From positions 1 through 7,232 of the forward strand of contig JAEOTJ010000240.1 of assembly GCA_016839905.1 (NCBI GenBank): a stretch of 7,232 bases of DNA. Reading direction: 5' to 3'. The DNA is from Promethearchaeota archaeon. GTDB lineage: Archaea; Asgardarchaeota; Lokiarchaeia; Sigynarchaeales; SOKP01. Positions 1 through 5,968 of this stretch are shown here, piece after piece. The notes under the pieces are model-generated. The model ran no database searches and had not been told where the DNA came from. It saw nothing but the letters and a program-made list of their open reading frames with translations. Position 1 is the first letter of the stretch. The number at the start of each line of letters is the position of its first letter. A program made the position numbers and the translations under genes.

Positions 1-624
1 GGTAGCAGTAATGAAATTGGATATGAAATTGCTTTAGATGGTTCGGGAAACATTTACATTACAGGAGAGACTGAGAGTTTTGGTGCGGGAGGTAATGATA
101 TGTTTATTGCAAAATATAACAGTACATGCGATTCCGTGAAGAACATCACATGGGGCGGAAGTAATTCTGATGGAGGATATGATATTGCTTTAGATGGTTC
201 GGGAAACATGTACATTACGGGTTATACTGAAAGCTTTGGTTCGGGAGATCATAATGCATTTATCGCAAAATTTAACAACTCAGGAAATTCCATTATGAAT
301 ATCACATGGGGCGACAGCGATCGTGATCATGGAGAAGGAATTGTTTTAGATGATTTGGGAAACATTTACATTACAGGACATACTAATACTTCGGGCACTA
401 ATGATGATGATATTTTCATTGCGAAGTTTGATAATTCAGGGAATTCCGTGAAGAACATAACATTTGGCAGTAGTGTTAATGATGTTGGACTTGACATTGC
501 TTTAGATGATTCGGGAAATATATACATTACAGGATGGACATATACTACGTTTGGTGATGTGTTGCTATTAAAATATAAACCTCATTCAAATGTTAATGGA
601 AGTGGTGAAGATGGTACTCAAGAA
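1..624 (+). repeat. Four in-register 156-bp coding repeats (SBBP units)
   Basis: Repeat units begin at 1, 157, 313 and 469, an exact 156-bp (52-codon) period with no indel across the first three. The nucleotide sequence is also similar between units, for example in the stretch encoding ALDGSGNIYITG, so duplication or gene conversion is fairly recent. The fourth unit keeps the first half and diverges after about 540. The array surely continues upstream of the window. Confidence 0.85.
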
Positions 625-777
625 GGGATCCCTGACTATATTTTTTTCCTTTTAATAGGATTATTAGGGATTCTTTCGGCAGGTATTATAATTTCTTTAA
701 CATTACTTATTAAAAAAAAAAAAGAATTCTACTTTATAGCAGCAACCAGGGAAAAAAAGAGATTAGAAATGTTGTAA
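1..777 (+). CDS. SBBP-repeat (beta-propeller) surface protein with C-terminal membrane anchor, 5' partial
   Basis: The frame is open from base 1, so the gene starts outside the window and no signal peptide can be seen; the ATG at 100 is internal. The visible part is four repeats of 52 residues, each carrying a D-x-x-GN-(I/M)-Y-I-T-G strand motif, and the first three also FIAK(Y/F) and NIT(W/F)G. This is the SBBP (seven-bladed beta-propeller-like) repeat common in archaeal and bacterial surface proteins. The last repeat decays into a Gly/Asp-rich spacer. A single hydrophobic helix follows at about 637-711 (start IPDYIFFLLIG), then lysines, giving a likely topology of repeats outside and C-terminus inside. 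Such anchors are typical of Asgard surface proteins. After the A12 run this frame gives only about 18 more residues of unremarkable sequence before TAA, whereas the -1 frame continues into a Cys-rich domain; the true product is probably the fusion. The ligand is unknown. Confidence 0.8.
   Translation, partial: GSSNEIGYEIALDGSGNIYITGETESFGAGGNDMFIAKYNSTCDSVKNITWGGSNSDGGYDIALDGSGNMYITGYTESFGSGDHNAFIAKFNNSGNSIMNITWGDSDRDHGEGIVLDDLGNIYITGHTNTSGTNDDDIFIAKFDNSGNSVKNITFGSSVNDVGLDIALDDSGNIYITGWTYTTFGDVLLLKYKPHSNVNGSGEDGTQEGIPDYIFFLLIGLLGILSAGIIISLTLLIKKKKEFYFIAATREKKRLEML
712..723 (+). other. A12 homopolymer at a frame junction (slippage or indel site)
   Basis: Twelve consecutive A follow the codon ATT at 709-711. 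The upstream frame reads four Lys codons through it. The frame that codes downstream is blocked by TAA at 711-713 and opens exactly inside the run. Adding one A, by polymerase slippage, assembly error or mutation, would give Lys-Lys-Lys-Lys-Arg-Ile and continue to the stop at 1106. Long A/T runs are classic sites for transcriptional slippage. Which of these explanations applies cannot be decided from the sequence. Confidence 0.7.
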
Positions 778-1106
778 GTAATCCCTATAATTCAATACAA
801 GCATCCGTAAGGGGTGAAAAAACTCATCCGCATAAAGAACAGCAACCACATTCTCCACCAGATAGAACAAAAATCGGCGTGTATTGCACTTCTTGTAATG
901 CCCCTAACTCGATTACGAGAGAACGATTCTATCATTTTACTTGCAAGGAAGGGGGGAAATCTTTCTTTAATATTGGATATTTCTGTAGAAATTTCAACAA
1001 GATCTACCCAATTTCTAGGGAGGATTTTATGGATCTTCAGGAACCTGAATCATTACTTTGTTATAAATGCAACAACGTGATGGAATTATTAAACTCGGAA
1101 AAATGA
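714..1106 (+). CDS. Cytoplasmic Cys-pair (zinc-ribbon-like) C-terminal part of the SBBP surface protein, in the -1 frame
   Basis: This frame has no stop for about 130 codons in AT-rich DNA and joins the preceding gene at the A12 run. It encodes a basic juxtamembrane segment (RILLYSSNQGKKEIR), a polar Pro/His-rich linker (near HPHKEQQPHSPP), and then a domain with CTSC and CYKC pairs about 50 residues apart and two single Cys between them (in FTCKEGG and GYFC). This is the pattern of a zinc-ribbon or treble-clef fold. GTG at 879 could start a free 75-residue zinc protein, but it lacks a ribosome binding site and would leave the linker unexplained. The best reading is the intracellular domain of a one-pass receptor-like protein with extracellular SBBP repeats. 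An overlapping frame at 814-1080 is judged a shadow. Function is unknown, perhaps signalling or protein binding at the inner membrane face. Confidence 0.6.
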   Translation, partial: KKKRILLYSSNQGKKEIRNVVSNPYNSIQASVRGEKTHPHKEQQPHSPPDRTKIGVYCTSCNAPNSITRERFYHFTCKEGGKSFFNIGYFCRNFNKIYPISREDFMDLQEPESLLCYKCNNVMELLNSEK

Positions 1107-1109
1107 TCA

Positions 1110-1127
1110 TTTCTTTTTTCCTTTCTT
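1110..1127 (+). terminator. Probable T-rich archaeal terminator
   Basis: A pyrimidine tract dominated by T (TTTC, T6, CC, TTTC, TT) starts three bases after the TGA at 1104-1106. Archaeal RNA polymerase terminates on U-tracts without needing a hairpin. Its position supports 1106, rather than 777, as the real end of the gene. Confidence 0.45.
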
Positions 1128-1233
1128 AAATCAACTAATCCTCACTCAATTTGACATCCAATCTCATTTTTGAAATAAAGTCCCATTTTATTTCGAAAGT
1201 TACGATTATCTAACACAAAACTCTATTGCCAAA

Positions 1234-2436
1234 ATGGAAAAGATTGTTTATTTGCATGATATGGTTAAAGGATCTGAAATAATAATTAATTTACCTTGGT
1301 ATAGTGAACCGATTTTAGAAAAGGAAACACATATTCAATATCAATTTAGACCTATACTATGTGTAGGTTCAGAATACATCAATCCTGAGAAAGAAATGGG
1401 ATTGAAAGAGCAGAAGATAAAAGAAGCCCTGTACTATATATCTTCAGCAGAAGAGAAATTGGTTGAGAATCGTACTGCTGCTTTTTTAGAATTATGGATT
1501 GCTATTGATTATATTGTATCTGCATTAGGTCTGAAATTAGAAAAACAATTTATAAAACAAGAAGTTAAAATAGCAAGAGAATTTTGTTCAACTTTCGTAG
1601 AAAATATGAGAAAAGTTTCCGAAATTGCTTTATCTGAAGAAGAGGATAAGCGTAATTTAAAAATTCAAGAACGTTTAATTCAATTAATTGGTTCTACTTT
1701 TAATCAACCCCCGTTAAGAAAAAGGCTGGATAAATTATTGGAGGATAAAAAAGTAAAGCTTTCCAATTTTGAAATAGAAATGTATAAGTCTGCAAGAGAG
1801 AAAAGAAACGATGTTATTCATGGAAATAAAGCCATTGAAATCTCCAAAGATGAATATAATGTATTATCTAAGATAATATACTTTATTTTAAAAGAGGAAA
1901 TCTTTAAGAAAATAGAAATAAAAGAGAGACATCCAATTTTTTTTGAGAATCCCCAAATTCCCATCGTAATTCGCACTCTCTTTGATTTTATTCTTGAGGA
2001 TATAGCAAGTTCTTTTCCAAATAATAAAAAAATCCATACTGTTAGGGATAAGATTAAGATTCTTTCTGAATTAGGAATGCCATTACCTTCCGAATTAGGT
2101 AAAGCAAAAACCATATGTATCCCCCCTGAATTTGATGATATGTTGAAAATAACTGTGAATGAATTGATAAAAGAACATTCTGAAAATCAATCATTTTTGA
2201 AATGCAAGAGATTATTTGAGAGTAATATAATAATTGATGATTTTGACAAATTGATAAAATCTATTTTGGATAATATTGTAATTGGTTTAGAAAAGGAATA
2301 TGAAGATAACGAACAAATTAAAAAGGCACGCTATCAATTAGACCAGTTGAATCGTCTTGGAATGCATTCTTTTAGGATCCAAAATGCGTTTAAAGGGTTT
2401 GAGAGACATAAGCGTTTCGAAAGAGTAAAGAAATAA
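1234..2436 (+). CDS. HEPN-domain protein with RNDVIH motif and repeated helical C-terminus (candidate defence RNase)
   Basis: Residues 1-60 form a mixed segment with no motif I recognise. Residues about 61-220 are helical and resemble the Apea-like HEPN fold: AAFLELWIAIDYIVSALGL (82-100) matches the first long helix and REKRNDVIHGN (188-198) supplies the R-x4-H motif (R191, H196). In HEPN ribonucleases these two residues cut RNA. Residues about 246-384 appear to hold three related helical units, each ending in a K/R-x-x-L-x-x-(L)-G/N element at 281, 331 and 376. HEPN proteins act in toxin-antitoxin, abortive infection and restriction systems. The gene lies 147 bp upstream of a GmrSD-like nuclease on the same strand, which supports a defence role. 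The ATG at 1234 is the only ATG, GTG or TTG start after the in-frame TGA at 1171, and no Shine-Dalgarno is visible. It could also be a non-catalytic HEPN. RNase activity is inferred. Confidence 0.7.
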   Translation: MEKIVYLHDMVKGSEIIINLPWYSEPILEKETHIQYQFRPILCVGSEYINPEKEMGLKEQKIKEALYYISSAEEKLVENRTAAFLELWIAIDYIVSALGLKLEKQFIKQEVKIAREFCSTFVENMRKVSEIALSEEEDKRNLKIQERLIQLIGSTFNQPPLRKRLDKLLEDKKVKLSNFEIEMYKSAREKRNDVIHGNKAIEISKDEYNVLSKIIYFILKEEIFKKIEIKERHPIFFENPQIPIVIRTLFDFILEDIASSFPNNKKIHTVRDKIKILSELGMPLPSELGKAKTICIPPEFDDMLKITVNELIKEHSENQSFLKCKRLFESNIIIDDFDKLIKSILDNIVIGLEKEYEDNEQIKKARYQLDQLNRLGMHSFRIQNAFKGFERHKRFERVKK

Positions 2437-2450
2437 TTTTTATTATTATT
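2437..2450 (+). terminator. Possible weak T-rich terminator after the HEPN gene
   Basis: T5 followed by ATT repeats comes directly after the TAA at 2434-2436. It is interrupted by A residues and so is weaker than the tract at 1110. Read-through into the downstream nuclease gene is possible. Confidence 0.25.
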
Positions 2451-2459
2451 GGGGACATC

Positions 2460-2467
2460 TATAAATA
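2460..2467 (+). promoter_or_regulatory. Candidate archaeal TATA box for the GmrSD-like gene
   Basis: TATAAATA is a good match to the archaeal TATA consensus and lies in the 147-bp gap. A start about 25-30 bases downstream would leave a leader of roughly 95 bases before the ATG at 2584. A second AT-rich candidate, TTTTATAT, lies at about 2541-2548. In DNA this AT-rich either could be chance. Confidence 0.3.
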
Positions 2468-2568
2468 AGAGTTGCAAAATTCTTAATGTATTTTAAAGGT
2501 CTATTTAATGAGTGAAAGATTCTGAATCCAGCCAATGCTTTTTTATATTGTGTAAATTAAAGAATATT

Positions 2569-2574
2569 AGGTGA
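2569..2574 (+). promoter_or_regulatory. Shine-Dalgarno site fixing the start of the GmrSD-like gene
   Basis: AGGTGA pairs fully with the conserved 3' end of archaeal 16S rRNA (UCACCU) and stands 9 bases before the ATG at 2584. It is the clearest ribosome binding site in the window and supports that start. Confidence 0.65.
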
Positions 2575-2583
2575 AATAAAAAT

Positions 2584-4488
2584 ATGAGTACAAATAATTT
2601 AAAATCAATTGCAGATATTTTTGAGAGAAGAATTTTCCGGATTCCGGATTATCAGAGAGGATTTTCTTGGGAAGATAAACATCTTAATGAATTTTGGGAA
2701 GATCTTGAATTACTTCCTGATGATCAATCTCATTATATGGGAGTTTTAACACTCGAATCAGCACCCAGAGAGATCTGGGAGAATTGGGAAGATGATATTT
2801 GGTTACTTGATAAAGTGCGGTATAAACCATATTTTATTGTAGATGGTCAACAGCGCCTTTTAACTATTGCTATTTTACTATTTTCAATTTTTAAACAATT
2901 AGATGACGATGGAGAATTAAATTTTACATCTAAAAGTGATTTTCTTAGGAAATATATTTCCATTACTAATGAAAATTTAATTTCTTTTATTTTAGGTTAT
3001 GAAAGTGATAATCCAAGCTATGAATTTTTAAAGACAGAAATTTTTGAAGCACCTTCAAATCAAAATCATAATATTCAAACAATCTATACTTTAAATTTAA
3101 AAAACGCAAAAAATTTTTTTACTAATAAAATAGAAGATTTAGATTTATCTCAACTCGAAGAATTGGTATATAAAATATGTCATCTCCTAAAGTTTAATAT
3201 GTATTTTATTGAACAAGCATTTGAAGTATTTGTAGCATTTGAAACAATGAATAATCGTGGAAAATCTCTTTCAACTCTCGAATTACTTAAAAATCGTTTA
3301 ATTTATTTATCCACTAGAATTCATGGAGTAGATGATGATCAAAAAAAAGCTTTGAGAAAGAATATTAATGAAAGTTGGAAAACCATTTATGAATACTTAG
3401 GGAAAAATCCTAATAATCCATTAAAAGATGATATATTTTTAAAAAATCATTGGACTATGTATTATCATTACTCAAGAAAACAAGCGAAAGAATATGCAAA
3501 ATACCTTCTAAATGATCAGTTTACTATTAAAAGGGTGATAAACAAAGATGTTTTATTAGAAAATATACAGGATTATATATCCAGTATTCAAAACAGCGTA
3601 AAATTTTGGTTTTTTATAAATAACCCAAATTATATTCAATTATCCCAATTTAGTGATTCTCAATTAGCACAATTAAAGCAATTGTTATTTAAATTAAAAC
3701 GTTTGAATTATGGAGCTTTCCCTCCGCTTATTCTTGCGTCGTTTCACCAAGAAAATCCAAATGAAATTATAGAATTGTTAAAAGCAATCGAGGATTTTCT
3801 TTTCACTATATTTAAAATCTCCCAAAGGCGTTCAAATACCGGTGATTCAGTTTTCTATAAACTTGCTCGTGATTTATTTCAAAATAATATAACAATCGAA
3901 TATGTAATACAGGAAATTCAGAGAATGGGAGATGAATATTGGAGTTATGAACGTTTTGAGGAGTATATAAGTGATAAATTCAAATTTTCAGAAAATGGTT
4001 TCTATGGATGGAATGGGCTCTCGTATTTTCTTTACGAATATGAATTATATCTAAGAGAAAAATCACAAAACACCGAATATAAAATAAATTGGGAGGAATT
4101 TACAAAAAGTCGTAGCAATTCAGTTACAATAGAACATATAGCACCTCAATCAGTAAGTAATCCTGATTGGTCAGCAATTTTTAACCAATATTCAGAGAAA
4201 GAAAGATTACATTTAATTCATTCCTTGGGAAATCTTCTTGCTCTTTCGATGAGGAAAAATTCAAGTCTTCAAGATAAAAGTTTTGATATTAAAAAACGCG
4301 AAGGAAATGTTGGTTATTATAATGGCTCTTATAGTGAAATTGAAGTTGCACAATACAATCAATGGACAGCAGATGAGATTTTAGAAAGAGGATTGCTCAT
4401 GATTGATTTTATGTGCGAAAGATGGGATATTGATATTGATAGGAAAACTAAGATCGAAATCCTCCATCTGGAATTTCTTGAACCATAG
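2584..4488 (+). CDS. GmrSD-like restriction nuclease, DUF262 + DUF1524 fused (type IV-like)
   Basis: The 634-residue protein has both halves of a GmrSD-type enzyme in one chain. The N-terminal DUF262 (GmrS, ParB/Srx-like NTPase) part shows IPDYQRGFSW (20-29), the signature DGQQR (87-91) and FETMNNRGKSLSTLELLKNRL-type residues (219-239). The middle is a helical spacer. The C-terminal DUF1524 (GmrD, His-Me finger) part shows TIEHIAPQ (515-522, catalytic H518), LGNLLAL with the following N and K residues (548-571) and the closing W-x5-LERG...CERW block (594-614). Characterised relatives cut phage DNA carrying modified, for example glucosylated, cytosines in an NTP-dependent way. All recognisable motifs are present, so the gene looks intact. 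It lies next to a HEPN gene on the same strand. Its final 108 bases overlap the frame of the convergent thymidylate synthase, which is probably an artefact of that gene's missing stop. The DNA target is unknown. Confidence 0.85.
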   Translation: MSTNNLKSIADIFERRIFRIPDYQRGFSWEDKHLNEFWEDLELLPDDQSHYMGVLTLESAPREIWENWEDDIWLLDKVRYKPYFIVDGQQRLLTIAILLFSIFKQLDDDGELNFTSKSDFLRKYISITNENLISFILGYESDNPSYEFLKTEIFEAPSNQNHNIQTIYTLNLKNAKNFFTNKIEDLDLSQLEELVYKICHLLKFNMYFIEQAFEVFVAFETMNNRGKSLSTLELLKNRLIYLSTRIHGVDDDQKKALRKNINESWKTIYEYLGKNPNNPLKDDIFLKNHWTMYYHYSRKQAKEYAKYLLNDQFTIKRVINKDVLLENIQDYISSIQNSVKFWFFINNPNYIQLSQFSDSQLAQLKQLLFKLKRLNYGAFPPLILASFHQENPNEIIELLKAIEDFLFTIFKISQRRSNTGDSVFYKLARDLFQNNITIEYVIQEIQRMGDEYWSYERFEEYISDKFKFSENGFYGWNGLSYFLYEYELYLREKSQNTEYKINWEEFTKSRSNSVTIEHIAPQSVSNPDWSAIFNQYSEKERLHLIHSLGNLLALSMRKNSSLQDKSFDIKKREGNVGYYNGSYSEIEVAQYNQWTADEILERGLLMIDFMCERWDIDIDRKTKIEILHLEFLEP

Positions 4489-5550
4489 AAATTGAATAAT
4501 AAAAAAAAATGCTAGTTGCAAAATAAAATACAAAGTTGCATAAAAAAGTACAAAAAGTTGCAGAAAAAAGTTCATTAACCATAAATCTCCTCTACTTATC
4601 ATTCGGTCTAGCATATCTTTTACTTCTGGAAGTGTATTTCCATAAATATGAAGTGAATTACTAAAATCTACATAATGACCCATTTCTATTCCAAGTTGAT
4701 CAGCAACATATTTTTGTATTCGTACCATGCCATTAACATTTGCTTCCCAGGCTCGAAAGAGATCCCTGCTTCTCCATGTAGTTTGCATTATTAACTTATT
4801 GTCCTTAACTCGCATGTATATTCTCTGTAAGCAAGGAGGGTCTTCATGGTAAGGATCTATTAGTGGTCGCCAGGTTATTGCTTGAGCTCTTCTACTATAT
4901 GGGCTTTCTCTTAGTTTATTTATAATATATTCGATCTGATTAATCCTTGGAAATTTTATTACTCCTATTGGTATTTTTTCAATTCCTATTTGTTTTGAAA
5001 TCTCTTTATCTAATTCAATTTCGATACCACTTTTTAATTTCCAAACCTTAGTGTTAGGGGTAGTCTCAATTTTCTCTGCTTTTATTAATTTCTGATGTTT
5101 TTTAACAAATTCGGGGTCAACGAGCTCTAAATCATAATTTGCATGGATAGTATCCTCAAGAGCAAAGGGAGCATAATTATATATCCTATCATGGTAAGAA
5201 TATGGAAAACTCACACCTGATTCCCATAAAAAATGATCATGTATCCCTTCCATTATCTCTTCAATATACCCCCCCTGAATCGACCCAACTAAATATGTGT
5301 CCGCCAAGCACCCCCATACTTCATAAGAATTCCCAAACTTAGATTTTATCTTAAAAAGCTTATCTCTCCTCATGATCGGATTACTCATTGGATCCTTAAT
5401 TTCTATTAAAACTGTAGCATCTTTTGAGGGGGGATCCTCTTTTTTATCATATTCTGTCTTGATGTCATCTCCTTGATATAGGACATGTCCTATAGCAGAA
5501 AGCCAAGCATCTCGTATATTTTCCTTAGAAATATATATTACTTTTGCCAT
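4381..5550 (-). CDS. thyA: Thymidylate synthase, ThyA family (archaeal-type), with suspect read-through C-terminus
   Basis: This enzyme would make dTMP from dUMP with methylene-folate (or methanopterin-type) cofactor in the cytoplasm. The core aligns well with bacterial ThyA: IEYIINKL-x4-YSRRAQ (207-223) carries the Arg pair that binds dUMP phosphate across the dimer, EDPPC places the nucleophile at C240, WRSRD (259-263) gives another phosphate-binding Arg, N271 corresponds to the Asn that selects dUMP over dCMP, and LHIYG (300-304) holds the nucleotide-binding His and Tyr. N271 to H301 is 30 residues, as in E. coli. LWESG and YHDR (108-122) resemble the conserved Trp/Arg region. After about residue 320 conservation is lost and the frame runs through T-rich DNA, giving a hydrophobic Phe/Leu tail, then through the antisense of the nuclease gene. 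A one-base change near 4587-4590 would give a stop at 4575-4577, so the true end is probably there. AAGGA (minus strand, 5563-5567) lies 12 bases before the ATG. Confidence 0.85.
   Translation of the reverse strand: MAKVIYISKENIRDAWLSAIGHVLYQGDDIKTEYDKKEDPPSKDATVLIEIKDPMSNPIMRRDKLFKIKSKFGNSYEVWGCLADTYLVGSIQGGYIEEIMEGIHDHFLWESGVSFPYSYHDRIYNYAPFALEDTIHANYDLELVDPEFVKKHQKLIKAEKIETTPNTKVWKLKSGIEIELDKEISKQIGIEKIPIGVIKFPRINQIEYIINKLRESPYSRRAQAITWRPLIDPYHEDPPCLQRIYMRVKDNKLIMQTTWRSRDLFRAWEANVNGMVRIQKYVADQLGIEMGHYVDFSNSLHIYGNTLPEVKDMLDRMISRGDLWLMNFFLQLFVLFYATLYFILQLAFFFIIQFLWFKKFQMEDFDLSFPININIPSFAHKINHEQSSF
4501..4574 (-). terminator. T-rich terminator tract downstream of thyA
   Basis: Read on the minus strand this stretch contains successive runs of T (T6, T5, T6 and a T9 further down), the form of an archaeal intrinsic U-tract terminator. 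It starts just past the TAA-TGA pair present in the neighbouring frame at 4572-4577. Terminating inside the annotated thyA frame would be self-defeating, which argues that thyA really ends at about 4575. Confidence 0.5.
4514..4562. repeat. Three AGTTGCA direct repeats in the thyA/nuclease gap
   Basis: AGTTGCA occurs at 4514-4520, 4534-4540 and 4556-4562, spaced 20 and 22 bases apart and separated by A-rich DNA. A degenerate copy, AGTTCA, lies at 4569-4574. The spacing is close to two helical turns. The repeats may be protein-binding sites, a decayed tandem repeat or part of the terminator; I cannot tell which. Confidence 0.5.
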
Positions 5551-5655
5551 TTTTAAAATATATCCTTTTTTATATTAATTAGGAACTAAAAATTTATAAT
5601 TTAATTGTTAAAAAATTAATAATAATAATATCTTATAGAAAGTAATAAATAGAAA
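5551..5655. promoter_or_regulatory. Divergent promoter region for thyA and the ubiquitin-like gene
   Basis: A 105-bp, extremely AT-rich gap separates two divergent starts. The nearly palindromic AAATTTATAATTT at about 5590-5602 could act as a TATA box in both directions. Toward thyA it would place initiation about 25 bases on, close to the AAGGA site. Toward 5656 it would leave a leader of around 30 bases. No stronger site is visible, and the base composition weakens the call. Confidence 0.35.
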
Positions 5656-5967
5656 ATGAGTAAGGTAATTTCTATAATAAAACTTAAGATCCGTTTCGAG
5701 CCCCCTTTCAATATTATAACAAAGATTCTAAACGATGAATTACAATTCGAGAAAGAACTGAAATTGAGAGAGCTATTTGAGTATTTTTACGAGAAATATG
5801 GAGATGAGTTCAGAGAACTATTATGGGATAAAAAAGATAAGGAAAAATTTAGCTCGTTTCTCTCTATTATTATTAATGGAAATAGTTATCGGGGTAAGAA
5901 TTTTAAGGACACTCTCTTAAAAGACGGAGATGATATTTCTTTTTTGTATTTATATTTTGGGGGCTAA
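5656..5967 (+). CDS. Ubiquitin/MoaD-fold small protein ending in Gly-Gly
   Basis: The 103-residue protein fits the beta-grasp family that includes MoaD, ThiS, SAMPs and archaeal ubiquitin-like modifiers. Visible features are an opening strand (SIIKLKIRFEPPF), a central helix (LKLRELFEYFYEKYG, 36-49), IIINGNSYRG (71-80), the typical turn LKDGDDISFLYLYFGG (88-103), and Gly-Gly as the last two residues directly before TAA. In this family an E1-like enzyme adenylates the C-terminal Gly, which then carries sulfur (molybdopterin, tRNA thiolation) or is joined to target lysines. No E1, MoaE or protease is in the window, so sulfur carrier and protein modifier cannot be separated. The bulky Tyr-Phe before GG differs from the small residues common in MoaD. 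The terminal GG needs no proteolytic maturation. No Shine-Dalgarno is seen. Confidence 0.75.
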   Translation: MSKVISIIKLKIRFEPPFNIITKILNDELQFEKELKLRELFEYFYEKYGDEFRELLWDKKDKEKFSSFLSIIINGNSYRGKNFKDTLLKDGDDISFLYLYFGG

Positions 5968-5968
5968 A

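Noticed and set aside
814..1080. Open frame of 88 codons overlapping the Cys-pair domain
   Set aside because: It lacks recognisable motifs and overlaps the -1 frame, which carries CxxC pairs and joins the upstream gene.
1818..2114. Minus-strand frame of 98 codons inside the HEPN gene
   Set aside because: It lies wholly opposite a well-supported coding region and has no ribosome binding site or family resemblance.
4501..4574. CRISPR-like array
   Set aside because: The repeats are only 7 bases with A-rich spacers of 13-15 bases, far too short for CRISPR, and no cas gene is present.
4482..4590. Hydrophobic tail of the thyA frame as a genuine membrane anchor
   Set aside because: The Phe/Leu residues come from poly-T terminator runs and the following part is antisense of a conserved gene; soluble ThyA enzymes do not need an anchor.
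2121..5279. Shared 11-mer CCCCCCTGAAT in the HEPN gene and in thyA
   Set aside because: Both copies lie within coding frames, in different strand contexts and with no flanking similarity, so chance is the simplest explanation.
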